From positions 1 through 50,626 of the forward strand of contig JAZSAT010000029.1 in NCBI GenBank assembly GCA_045602025.1: a stretch of 50,626 nucleotides of DNA, read 5' to 3'. Under the pieces are notes generated by a model that saw only the letters and a program-made list of their open reading frames with translations, was not told the origin of the DNA and did not search any database. The DNA is from RGIG5579 sp045602025. Lineage in GTDB: Bacteria > Bacillota > Clostridia > Oscillospirales > SIG627. Positions 7,264 to 14,496 of this stretch are shown here, piece by piece; the stretch's first letter is position 1; every line of letters starts with the position of its first letter. A program made the translations under genes and the position numbers.

Positions 7264-9803
7264 CATTTGTCTTTTTTTAAACTGTTAAAATACGCCGTTG
7301 CCTGGCGCCAGCTTTCATCGGTCAGTATTTCTGCATATTTTTCAATATTCAGGGCTTCTTCCACTGCTTCTTCGGGGAATTTTGCGCGAATATCCTTTTT
7401 GTAATAGGCACCGCTTCTCGGGGTCCAATAATCCTTGAGCGTATAGTTTTTGTCTTTATCCACAGAGAAGGTGATAGCGGTAGGAACAAAATCTCCCTCA
7501 ACCTCTTCCACCGTTTCTTCGATTCTGTACTTCATGTGGTAAACGATCAGATACACGGTGACCTCTTCCATATGGCCTTTGTTACCGAGAAGGGGCGTGC
7601 CGCTTTTGGATTCGCTTGCAAGGAGGAAAAAGCTTTCAATGTGAACAAGCCCGTCATCGCTGCGGTACTTGTCTTTTAAAACATTGGAGATCACTTTTTT
7701 GATCTTACTGCTTTCCCCTTGTTCACCCCAATGGAAAACTTCCATGTCATCGCTTGTTATAACAATATTTCCGTTTTCAACACCCATTTCTGCGTAAGAA
7801 AGAGTATCGCCTTTTCTGCCTGCCAGCATCATTTTGCCTTCGGTATTTTTTTCAAAATGAAGATCTGTATGGGAGCAGCTGAAGGTGTTTGTATATTCGA
7901 CTTTCCCTTGTTCCGAAGCAGTGAAAACAAAGGTGAAAATGCCTGATGTAGGACCGTAACGAAGGGTGCATTCTTCGTTGATGCCGTCCCCGTCGATATC
8001 AAAAGTAGCGGTATCGATAAAGCCTTGATAGCTTGTTGCCTCTACAATGGGGAAATCAGTCCAGAAAAGCTTTTCAATTTTATTCTGATAATTCTGATCG
8101 ATCTTGTAGGCAAAGCTTGAGTGGGGCATTTGTATGGGAGTGATCTTCACATCGCTTCTTGTAACATCGGGAAGATACGAGGCGATGATTACTCGCATTT
8201 CATCCAGCGTAGCGGACGCTTTGTGGAGATCCCAAAGCTCCTCTTTTGTGTATGCACTTGCTTTTTTCGGAAGAAGGCCGCAGGAATAGGTCTTTTCCGA
8301 CATTTGCCAAATGTAAATCTCAAGGCCGTTTTCACAAGGAAGATCAAAATACATAGGGAATTTCGTTTTCAGTTTTTCCACATCTGCTGTTGTGATCACG
8401 CTTGTGGGCCCGTCAGCACCGCCGAAGTTTGAAATAGACGAATAGTATTCTTGGGCAGCATTTCGGCAAAAAGCTTCCTGCTCCTTCGCGTATCGCTTGG
8501 AATCCAGTGCCTTATCGTGGAGATGAGCGGGAAATTTTCCTTTGATATCCTCGGCAAAAAGGGAGCCGTCGTGGGGTTCCCAATACTCAAGAAGCGTATA
8601 ATGCCCGTGCTTTCCTTCTCGCTTTGCGGTGATCACCGTAGGGACATAGGCTGCATTCTCTAAAGTGATCACACCGTCATTACAGCTGTACTCGTGGTAC
8701 ATTGCCCACAGATAAACAATTGTTTTTCCGGAAGATTTTTCAACATCCAAAATCTTTTGGCTTACTGCAATAAAGTTATCATTATGATAGCCGTGACTGT
8801 AATTGTAATCAGAGTGATGGTCGGCGATCTGTGTGTCAAGAAATACAGATAATTCATCATTTATCATTGATTTTGGATTGGTTAAAAAGCAAACTGCAAG
8901 AAGTATGCTTGCTGCAATGGCAACTAAAATGATCCAAAAGGCCGGCTTTTTATAATTCAAAACCGATTTTACTCTGCTTTTTACGCCTATCTCGCCGAAG
9001 GCAAGGGGACAGGCGGAAATTATTCTTCGGTTGACACTGCAAGATAAAAGTGCCTGGGAATAATCTGCCTTTTCTTCGGAACCGAATTCTTTGACGACCC
9101 TTTCATCACAGGCAAGCTCAATATCGCGGCAAAGAAGCGCATATCCCAGCCACATCAAAGGATTGAACCAGTGTAGCGTAAGAACAAGAAAACCAACGGG
9201 CTTCCATAGGTGGTCCTTACGGCGGATATGAGCTTTTTCATGGGCGATGATATGCTTTGTGTCTTGCTCCTTTATATCGTACGGTAAGTAGATATTCGGT
9301 TTTATGAAACCAAGCACAAAGGGAGAAACAACATTTTCACTTTGAAAAATATTGTCTTCCAGAAGGACCGCGGTATTGATTTTCCGTTTTACGCGCCAAT
9401 AGCTGATCGCAGCATAGAAAAGCATAACGATCATACCGATGATCCAGATCAGAGCAAAGGTGGGAATCCAAATTTGCAAAGGGTTGGCACTGGTAGCGGG
9501 ATCGGGAGTAAAGGAGTGAGCGATCACGGGATTTACCACCGAATTGATCATCGTAACACCGGAATGTATTTCAGGAGTTTGATCCAGCAAAATTTCCGGG
9601 CTTACGGTTTCGGCACTTGGGATCAGGCTCATAACGCTTTCTATGGAAATCGGGCAGATCAGGCGGATCGCCACGATCCCCCAAAGAAGCACCATGATCC
9701 ATTTAGGAGCTTTTTTCAGTATAAGTCTTAAAAAAAGTACCGCAAGAACGATCCAGCTTGCCGAAATGCTCATATTGACTATGGTCAAGAAAAAACTTGT
9801 CAT
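7263..9803 (-). CDS. M56-family (BlaR1/MecR1-like) membrane metalloprotease with large extracellular region
   Basis: 846 aa. The first 310 residues form the BlaR1-type core: membrane segments near 9-28, 36-55, 112-134 and 288-307, the zinc motif HEKAH at 188-192, FNPLMWL at 213-219, and ELACDE at 229-234. Such proteins cleave a BlaI-type repressor on sensing a signal. The C-terminal part (about 310-846) is not a penicillin-binding sensor. It has two related copies of one module (about 314-450 and 707-842, compare YVPTVITA..LLEYWEPHDG with FVPTAITF..LKDYWTPRSG), a GGADGPTSVI motif at 461-470, and a DIDGDGINEE stretch near 602-611. Its start codon overlaps the blaI-like stop by 4 bp, so the two are translationally coupled. 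A signal other than beta-lactam is likely. Confidence 0.85.
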   Translation of the reverse strand: MTSFFLTIVNMSISASWIVLAVLFLRLILKKAPKWIMVLLWGIVAIRLICPISIESVMSLIPSAETVSPEILLDQTPEIHSGVTMINSVVNPVIAHSFTPDPATSANPLQIWIPTFALIWIIGMIVMLFYAAISYWRVKRKINTAVLLEDNIFQSENVVSPFVLGFIKPNIYLPYDIKEQDTKHIIAHEKAHIRRKDHLWKPVGFLVLTLHWFNPLMWLGYALLCRDIELACDERVVKEFGSEEKADYSQALLSCSVNRRIISACPLAFGEIGVKSRVKSVLNYKKPAFWIILVAIAASILLAVCFLTNPKSMINDELSVFLDTQIADHHSDYNYSHGYHNDNFIAVSQKILDVEKSSGKTIVYLWAMYHEYSCNDGVITLENAAYVPTVITAKREGKHGHYTLLEYWEPHDGSLFAEDIKGKFPAHLHDKALDSKRYAKEQEAFCRNAAQEYYSSISNFGGADGPTSVITTADVEKLKTKFPMYFDLPCENGLEIYIWQMSEKTYSCGLLPKKASAYTKEELWDLHKASATLDEMRVIIASYLPDVTRSDVKITPIQMPHSSFAYKIDQNYQNKIEKLFWTDFPIVEATSYQGFIDTATFDIDGDGINEECTLRYGPTSGIFTFVFTASEQGKVEYTNTFSCSHTDLHFEKNTEGKMMLAGRKGDTLSYAEMGVENGNIVITSDDMEVFHWGEQGESSKIKKVISNVLKDKYRSDDGLVHIESFFLLASESKSGTPLLGNKGHMEEVTVYLIVYHMKYRIEETVEEVEGDFVPTAITFSVDKDKNYTLKDYWTPRSGAYYKKDIRAKFPEEAVEEALNIEKYAEILTDESWRQATAYFNSLKKDK

Positions 9804-10171
9804 TTTGATTCACCTTGGCGAAAACGGTTGATCATTTGCTGCACGGCATCGATCTCTTTTTTGGAGAGTTTCTGATGCTTTGTAAAGGCCGCTATAAAGG
9901 CGGGAAGAGATCCCTCAAAGGTTTTTTCTACCATTTCATTGATCTCTGCCGCTTGCACCTCCTCCTTTGTCACAAGGGAGGTGACAACGGTATTTTCATT
10001 CTTCAAAACACCCCGCTCGGACAGACGCTTGATCACTGTATAGGTAGTAGTAGGCTTCCAGCCAAGCTGCGTTTTGCAAAGCTCTACAAGCTTACTGCTT
10101 TTTACCGGTTCATTCTCCCAAAGGATCAGGCAAAAACGGTATTCACTTTCAAAAACCTTCGGTGTATTCAT
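9800..10171 (-). CDS. BlaI/MecI/CopY-family winged-helix repressor
   Basis: 123 aa, the usual BlaI length. The N-terminal winged helix includes SEYRFCLILWENEPVKSSKL and the recognition-helix region GWKPTTTYTVIKRLSERGVL, which matches the family's KTTVYTxLxRLxxKG pattern. The C-terminal half carries the helices that dimerise and that are cut by the partner protease. The start ATG has AGGAG upstream. It is the first gene of a two-gene operon with the M56 protease and is flanked upstream by two matching palindromes, which strongly suggests autorepression. Its further targets may include the divergent GH127-like gene at 10357, which shares the intergenic region; that is inference. Confidence 0.9.
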   Translation of the reverse strand: MNTPKVFESEYRFCLILWENEPVKSSKLVELCKTQLGWKPTTTYTVIKRLSERGVLKNENTVVTSLVTKEEVQAAEINEMVEKTFEGSLPAFIAAFTKHQKLSKKEIDAVQQMINRFRQGESK

Positions 10172-10185
10172 ATCAAATCTCCTTT

Positions 10186-10201
10186 CTCTAATGCGTTAGA
10201 G
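10186..10201. promoter_or_regulatory. BlaI-type operator, proximal copy
   Basis: CTCTAATGCGTTAGAG is a palindrome with 6-bp arms, CTCTAA and TTAGAG, around four bases. It lies between the blaI-like start codon and its -10 region. The same arms recur at 10212-10227, 26 bp away centre to centre. Confidence 0.72.
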
Positions 10202-10210
10202 TGTATAATT

Positions 10211-10239
10211 ACTCTAACATATTAGAGCCAATCTGTCAA
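10211..10239 (-). promoter_or_regulatory. Promoter of the blaI-like/M56 operon
   Basis: On the minus strand, TTGACA (10234-10239) is followed by a 17-bp spacer and TAGAGT (10211-10216). The weak -10 lies within the distal operator palindrome. Confidence 0.65.
10212..10227. promoter_or_regulatory. BlaI-type operator, distal copy overlapping -10
   Basis: CTCTAACATATTAGAG repeats the CTCTAA-N4-TTAGAG palindrome and overlaps the -10 hexamer of the blaI-like promoter, so bound repressor would block RNA polymerase. Two spaced palindromes are usual for bla/mec-type autoregulation. Confidence 0.75.
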
Positions 10240-10295
10240 GCATTTTCTAAAAAAATAAAAAATTATTTTAAAAAGAGAAAAAAGCAGAATTTGAA

Positions 10296-10324
10296 TTTAC
10301 TTTTCGGGATGCATTTGCTATAAT
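10296..10324 (+). promoter_or_regulatory. Promoter of the 10357 GH127-like gene
   Basis: TTTACT at 10296-10301, 17-bp spacer with extended -10 TGC, and TATAAT at 10319-10324. AAGGAG at 10344-10349 lies 7 bp before the ATG. It shows the same architecture as the promoter at 3813-3841. Confidence 0.75.
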
Positions 10325-10356
10325 CAAACCAGCGAAAGGCAATAAGGAGTTTTGCA

Positions 10357-12156
10357 ATGCTTACAATGAAAATGAAGGGTCTTGGAGACTTTTCCGCACG
10401 CTTTTTTCTTGAAAACCAATTGAAGGACCGAGAACTTTGGAAAAAGTTTGTAGAAGTATTTCGCACGCAGCCCGATTCGGAGAAAAACGGCTGGAGAGGG
10501 GAATTTTGGGGGAAGATGATGCGCGGTGCCTCCTTGGTATACGCTTATTCCGGGGATGAAACCCTTTATGAGATTCTTGAGGAAACAGTCCGTGATCTTC
10601 TCTTCGTGGCAGAAGAAGACGGCAGAGTCTCTTCCTACAAAAGAGAAAAAGAATTTTGCGGTTGGGATCTTTGGTGCAGAAAATATGTGATCTTGGGCCT
10701 TGAGTATTTTCTTGAGATCTGCAAGGATGAGGATCTGAAAAAGGAAATCCTCACCTTTCTTTGCCACTGTGCGGATTACATTTTAAAATATGTTGGAAGC
10801 GGCGAAGGGAAGATGCCCATCACCGATACCTCCCGTAGCTGGCGTGGGATGAATTCCTCTTCCATTTTAGAGCCGATGGTGCGACTTTTTCGCCTGACAG
10901 GGGAGAAGAGGTATCTTGATTTTGCTTCTCATATTGTAGACTGCGGCGGTGCCAAGGAGATCAATGTGTTCAGGCTCGCCTATGAAAATAAGATCTATCC
11001 TTATCAGTACGGTGTAGCAAAAGCTTATGAAATGATGTCCTGCTTTGAAGGGCTTTTAGAATATTACAAGGCAACAGGGATCGAGTGGTGTAAAACCGCT
11101 GTGATCCGATTTGCGGGGGCGGTTATGGAAAGTGAGATTTCCGTCATTGGCTGCAGCGGCATTACCAACGAGCTTTTTGATTATACCGTAGCGCGGCAAA
11201 CGGTTCGTCAGGAGGATGTTTCTCAGGAAACCTGTGTGACTGTTACCTGGATGAAGCTTTGCGCAAGGCTTTTGGCTCTTACCGGAGACCCCTCTTATGC
11301 AGATTGCATGGAAAAGTCTTTCTACAATGCATATCTCGGTGCCTTGAATACGGAAAAAAAGATCTCTCCTTATATGAGAAAAATGTATGAGGAAAATCCC
11401 GTGGTGGAGTATTTTAAAGAAACCGTTCTTCCCGTGGATAGCTACAGTCCACTTGTATCCGGTATCCGTGGCAGGTGTGTTGGCGGTAATCAGTATCTTT
11501 CCGACGGAAGCTACTACGGCTGCTGCGCCAGCATTGCTTCGGCCGGCGTCGGCGTTTTTCTTGATCAAATGGTAACAAAGGATGATACCGGTATTACCGT
11601 AAACTTTTTTGAAGAGGGAAGTGTTACCTTGGAATATCAGGGAACTTCCGTTCAGATTTTGCAAGAGACCGATTATCCCGTTGGAGAAAAAGTCAAGATC
11701 ACAGTCAAGGCTTCTCGCCCAATCGAATTTGAACTGCGGATCCGAATTCCCGTCTGGACAGGAAAAGGCGGTTATGAACGATATCAAAAGCTGTGGTCGG
11801 AGGGAACCCTGGAAATTTTCTTCCCTATGACCATCCGCACACAGCACCCTAAAAAATGGGAAAAGGAAACCCTTTATATTCCCAAGGCAGAAACGGTATA
11901 CCACGATCCGAAGGACGATGATTTCATTGCCCTGTTCCGCGGACCTCTTACCTTGGCGGCAGAGGATGGACTGGAAAAAAAGGCGGATTCGATTTTTGAT
12001 TTTGATCCCGCTTATGAAATCTGCGAGACGGATCCTTCGTACCTTTTGAAAATGCGCTTTGAGGACCGGGAAGGGAAAGAATTTTATCTTTGCGACTATG
12101 CTTCGGCGGGTAAGGATTGGCAAAAGGAAATTGCACCGTGGCTTCGCACCAAATAA
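10357..12156 (+). CDS. GH127-like glycoside hydrolase (DUF1680 family)
   Basis: 599 aa, cytoplasmic by lack of a signal peptide. It has the DUF1680/GH127 fold of an alpha/alpha barrel (about 1-400) followed by beta-sandwich domains. The metal-thiolate site is present: E291-T-C293 (SQETCVTVTWMKL) and the paired C389-C390 (SYYGCCASIASAG), with an upstream acid E272 in TNELFDY. The HypBA1-type beta-L-arabinofuranosidase uses these positions for zinc binding and nucleophilic attack. It is only distantly similar to the 877 protein, with a different N-terminus (no KPTGWL motif), so it may have another substrate. An in-frame ATG at 10366 is a weaker alternative start. It is divergent from the blaI-like gene and ends at a hairpin at 12162-12191. 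Confidence 0.75.
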   Translation: MLTMKMKGLGDFSARFFLENQLKDRELWKKFVEVFRTQPDSEKNGWRGEFWGKMMRGASLVYAYSGDETLYEILEETVRDLLFVAEEDGRVSSYKREKEFCGWDLWCRKYVILGLEYFLEICKDEDLKKEILTFLCHCADYILKYVGSGEGKMPITDTSRSWRGMNSSSILEPMVRLFRLTGEKRYLDFASHIVDCGGAKEINVFRLAYENKIYPYQYGVAKAYEMMSCFEGLLEYYKATGIEWCKTAVIRFAGAVMESEISVIGCSGITNELFDYTVARQTVRQEDVSQETCVTVTWMKLCARLLALTGDPSYADCMEKSFYNAYLGALNTEKKISPYMRKMYEENPVVEYFKETVLPVDSYSPLVSGIRGRCVGGNQYLSDGSYYGCCASIASAGVGVFLDQMVTKDDTGITVNFFEEGSVTLEYQGTSVQILQETDYPVGEKVKITVKASRPIEFELRIRIPVWTGKGGYERYQKLWSEGTLEIFFPMTIRTQHPKKWEKETLYIPKAETVYHDPKDDDFIALFRGPLTLAAEDGLEKKADSIFDFDPAYEICETDPSYLLKMRFEDREGKEFYLCDYASAGKDWQKEIAPWLRTK

Positions 12157-12161
12157 AAAAT

Positions 12162-12191
12162 AAAATCGGAGTGAATTTCACTCCGATTTTT
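12162..12191 (+). terminator. Rho-independent terminator
   Basis: AAAATCGGAGTGAA pairs with TTCACTCCGATTTT and is followed by T. It ends the 10357 transcript. The TCGGAGTGAA core recurs at 14463-14492. Confidence 0.85.
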
Positions 12192-12242
12192 CGTTAATTA
12201 AGAAAGGAAGATTGTATTGATGTATAAAAGAATATAAAACAA

Positions 12243-12272
12243 TTGCAGAAGGAATGAATTTTACCATATAAT
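12243..12272 (+). promoter_or_regulatory. Distal candidate promoter upstream of the 12470 gene
   Basis: TTGCAG at 12243-12248, 18-bp spacer, TATAAT at 12267-12272. Together with the promoter at 12336-12364 it would give two start points ahead of the 12470 gene. The whole 12157-12469 stretch otherwise holds only the terminator and a weak small reading frame at 12299-12451. Confidence 0.45.
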
Positions 12273-12298
12273 TGTTAAAGAGAAAAAGGAGTTTACAA

Positions 12299-12451
12299 TT
12301 GAAGAAAAATAAAAGTACTTCTCTTTTATCAACCCTTGACTTTGTTAGGATGATTTGCTACAATAAAGGTGTAGTATTTTGTCAAAATTTCAAAGTGAAA
12401 TTAATATACAAAAGAAGAATATTATACTTTGAAATGAGTCTTTATTATTGA
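12299..12451 (+). CDS. Possible 50-residue small ORF (weak)
   Basis: A TTG at 12299 preceded by AAAAAGGAG opens a 50-residue lysine-rich frame that ends at a TGA at 12449-12451, 18 bp before the next gene. It has a candidate promoter at 12243-12272 and a good ribosome site. Against it are the rare start codon, no recognisable family, no clear membrane segment, and the overlap with the promoter at 12336-12364. It may be a leader peptide or chance. Confidence 0.2.
   Translation: MKKNKSTSLLSTLDFVRMICYNKGVVFCQNFKVKLIYKRRILYFEMSLYY
12336..12364 (+). promoter_or_regulatory. Proximal promoter of the 12470 membrane transferase gene
   Basis: TTGACT at 12336-12341, 17-bp spacer with extended -10 TGC, TACAAT at 12359-12364. 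The untranslated leader would be about 100 nt. Confidence 0.7.
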
Positions 12452-12469
12452 AAAGGAAGCGAGAGATTA

Positions 12470-14407
12470 ATGATTTCCACAAGAGATAAACAGCGCTGTG
12501 TTTGGTGGTTTGGCTTTTTATGTGTGGCAGCAGTATTGGGAGGATATTGTATAACCATTGGTTTTCGTGGTATGCCTCCTACAGAAGGATGGTACACTTG
12601 GTATGCTGAGTTGATCAATAATGACAGTGTTGTCTATAGGGATTTTTCATATTTGTTTTATCCTTTTTACATTCAGTTTATTTCCTTTTTTTGCAGTATT
12701 TTTGGTTATAATATTCTTGCGCTGCGAATCTTGGGGTTGATTCTTTTCGTAGCGATTGGTATTGCATGTTATTTGTTATTTAGTAAGCTGGTAAATGTAC
12801 CCGGTGCTGCCATTGCCGCAATTGCAACAACCATGTATTTACAGTCTGAGGTTGTGCAGCTGTTTTATGACTATATCAGATTTTTTGATTTGTTTGCGTA
12901 TTTGTCGATTTATTTTCTTGTAAGTTATATGATCGATTTGGCAAAAAATCAGGAAAAAAAGTTTTCGTTATCGATTATTTTTTCGGCTGTTTTTGCAACA
13001 TTGGCTTGCATGACAAAGCAAAGCACGGGAACACTTTTAATTGTTTACACAATCATCTTATTGCTGTTTTCCGCCCTTGTTTTGGATAAAAAGCGCTCAA
13101 AAAAGATTCTTTTTGATACATTGTGTTATTTTTTAGTAGTGTTTTTTATGTTTGCAGGTATGTTCATTTGGTTACTTGTAAACGGTGCCGCCGGAGCCTT
13201 TTTGAAAAATGCAACGGGAGATGCTTTGGGAGCAAAGGGCGGATTGGTGAATCTTCTTTTCCGTTGGATTGTTAATTTGTATCCCTCAATGCTCAAGCAA
13301 ATTTTCCCCGCCATTGGTCTTTTATCTTGTTTAGCACTGGTCAAGCTTAGCAGTTGCATTCATATCCGAAAAAATGAAGAGCTCGGTAACAGTGAGGTTT
13401 TACTTAATAAAAAAACAGACGGAATTTTTGGAAAATCTAAGGCCGATTATGTAGAAAATCTTGCTTTGTTAGGATGCGGAGCACTTGTAATTGGTGCATT
13501 GATCGTTGTTTGCAGAAAATTCCATGGTGTAACCGAATATTTCTCGAACAAGTTCGATGTAAATATGTCTACGTTCGGCTTTGTACTTTGTACATTGTGC
13601 TTTGCGTTTATCGGATTTTCTCTCCTGTTCCTTCCGTTTAAAATAAAGAAATATCCCGACAAGGAAAAGATATACAATAGAATTCTTGTTATTTTCCCCT
13701 GGTTTTCTTTGCTTGGCGCTATTTTTGCCATTGGTTATGGAAGCGGTCTCTCCGGTGGTTTGTGCGAAAGCCAAACTGCATTGGTTGTTGGTTTTATTAT
13801 TGCGCTTTCCGCGAAAGCATTGGAGAATTCAAAAATCAGAATAGTGGGAACTGCCGTTTTAATTATTTACGGTGCTTCTTTCTCCGCATCGTGTGCATCA
13901 AGAAAATATCTGAATACTTATTCGTGGTGGGGATTGTCGGAAGGACCTGTTTGGGAAGAACAATTTACTGCTAAGAGTCCGATGCTTGCGGGAATCAAGA
14001 TGAATCAGTATGAGAAAGAAATGTATGACGGTGTTCTGCGTATTATTGAAGAATACACGAATAAAAATGATTCGATCTTCTGCTTCCCCCATATTCCCAT
14101 ATTTTATTCATTAACAAATCGTGGTTCTGATACATACACTCAGGTTCAGTGGTTTGATGTTTCTAACATTAAAGATATAGAAAGAGATATTGACACATTG
14201 AAAAAATCTCCTCCCAAAGCAATCATCTACTGTAGCTTGCCGGAGTTTGTTTATTCAAGCCATGAATCTATGTTCAACAACAATGAAATATCACAAACTC
14301 GCATTATGTCGGATTTCTTGTTATCTTTGGTAGAAGATAATGATTATGAATTGGTAGGCGCGTACCATCTCTGTGATGGATATGCTGTATCGGTGTATGT
14401 ACAATAG
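12470..14407 (+). CDS. Integral membrane glycosyltransferase-like protein (GT39/ArnT-like fold)
   Basis: 645 aa with about eleven hydrophobic segments up to residue 470 and a soluble C-terminal domain of about 170 residues. The first extracytoplasmic loop holds acidic residues (PPTEGWYTWYAEL, then YRDFSYLFYP), the location of the catalytic acid in GT-C enzymes that use polyprenyl-phosphate sugars. It is a clear paralogue of the 19870-21951 protein: shared landmarks are EGW-x3-YxEL near the N-terminus, GAKGGL in a central loop, and a C-terminal FDV..KDIERDIDTLKK..PKAIIYCSLPE segment. This suggests transfer of a lipid-linked sugar to a surface glycan. It converges on the CDP-sugar operon but has its own promoters. 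No close named family is recognised. Confidence 0.7.
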   Translation: MISTRDKQRCVWWFGFLCVAAVLGGYCITIGFRGMPPTEGWYTWYAELINNDSVVYRDFSYLFYPFYIQFISFFCSIFGYNILALRILGLILFVAIGIACYLLFSKLVNVPGAAIAAIATTMYLQSEVVQLFYDYIRFFDLFAYLSIYFLVSYMIDLAKNQEKKFSLSIIFSAVFATLACMTKQSTGTLLIVYTIILLLFSALVLDKKRSKKILFDTLCYFLVVFFMFAGMFIWLLVNGAAGAFLKNATGDALGAKGGLVNLLFRWIVNLYPSMLKQIFPAIGLLSCLALVKLSSCIHIRKNEELGNSEVLLNKKTDGIFGKSKADYVENLALLGCGALVIGALIVVCRKFHGVTEYFSNKFDVNMSTFGFVLCTLCFAFIGFSLLFLPFKIKKYPDKEKIYNRILVIFPWFSLLGAIFAIGYGSGLSGGLCESQTALVVGFIIALSAKALENSKIRIVGTAVLIIYGASFSASCASRKYLNTYSWWGLSEGPVWEEQFTAKSPMLAGIKMNQYEKEMYDGVLRIIEEYTNKNDSIFCFPHIPIFYSLTNRGSDTYTQVQWFDVSNIKDIERDIDTLKKSPPKAIIYCSLPEFVYSSHESMFNNNEISQTRIMSDFLLSLVEDNDYELVGAYHLCDGYAVSVYVQ

Positions 14408-14421
14408 AAAAAGTTGATTAT

Positions 14422-14456
14422 AAAAAAGTAGCAGAGTTTATCTGCTACTTTTTTAT
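14422..14456 (+). terminator. Rho-independent terminator of the 12470 gene
   Basis: AAAAAAGTAGCAGA pairs with TCTGCTACTTTTTT around a short loop, followed by T and A residues. Confidence 0.85.
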
Positions 14457-14462
14457 AAAAAT

Positions 14463-14492
14463 AAAAATCGGAGTGAAATTCACTCCGATTTT
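14463..14492 (-). terminator. Terminator of the CDP-sugar/Gtr operon
   Basis: AAAAATCGGAGTGAA pairs with TTCACTCCGATTTT 4 bp beyond the stop codon (14497-14499) of the last operon gene. It can work in both directions. Its core is the same as the hairpin at 12162-12191. Confidence 0.8.
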
Positions 14493-14496
14493 ATTG

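Noticed and set aside
7263..9803. Beta-lactam resistance sensor BlaR1
   Set aside because: The outer part lacks penicillin-binding motifs and no beta-lactamase gene is nearby.
11056..12123. 355-codon open frame on the minus strand
   Set aside because: Antisense to the GH127-like gene, which has a promoter, ribosome site and active-site motifs.
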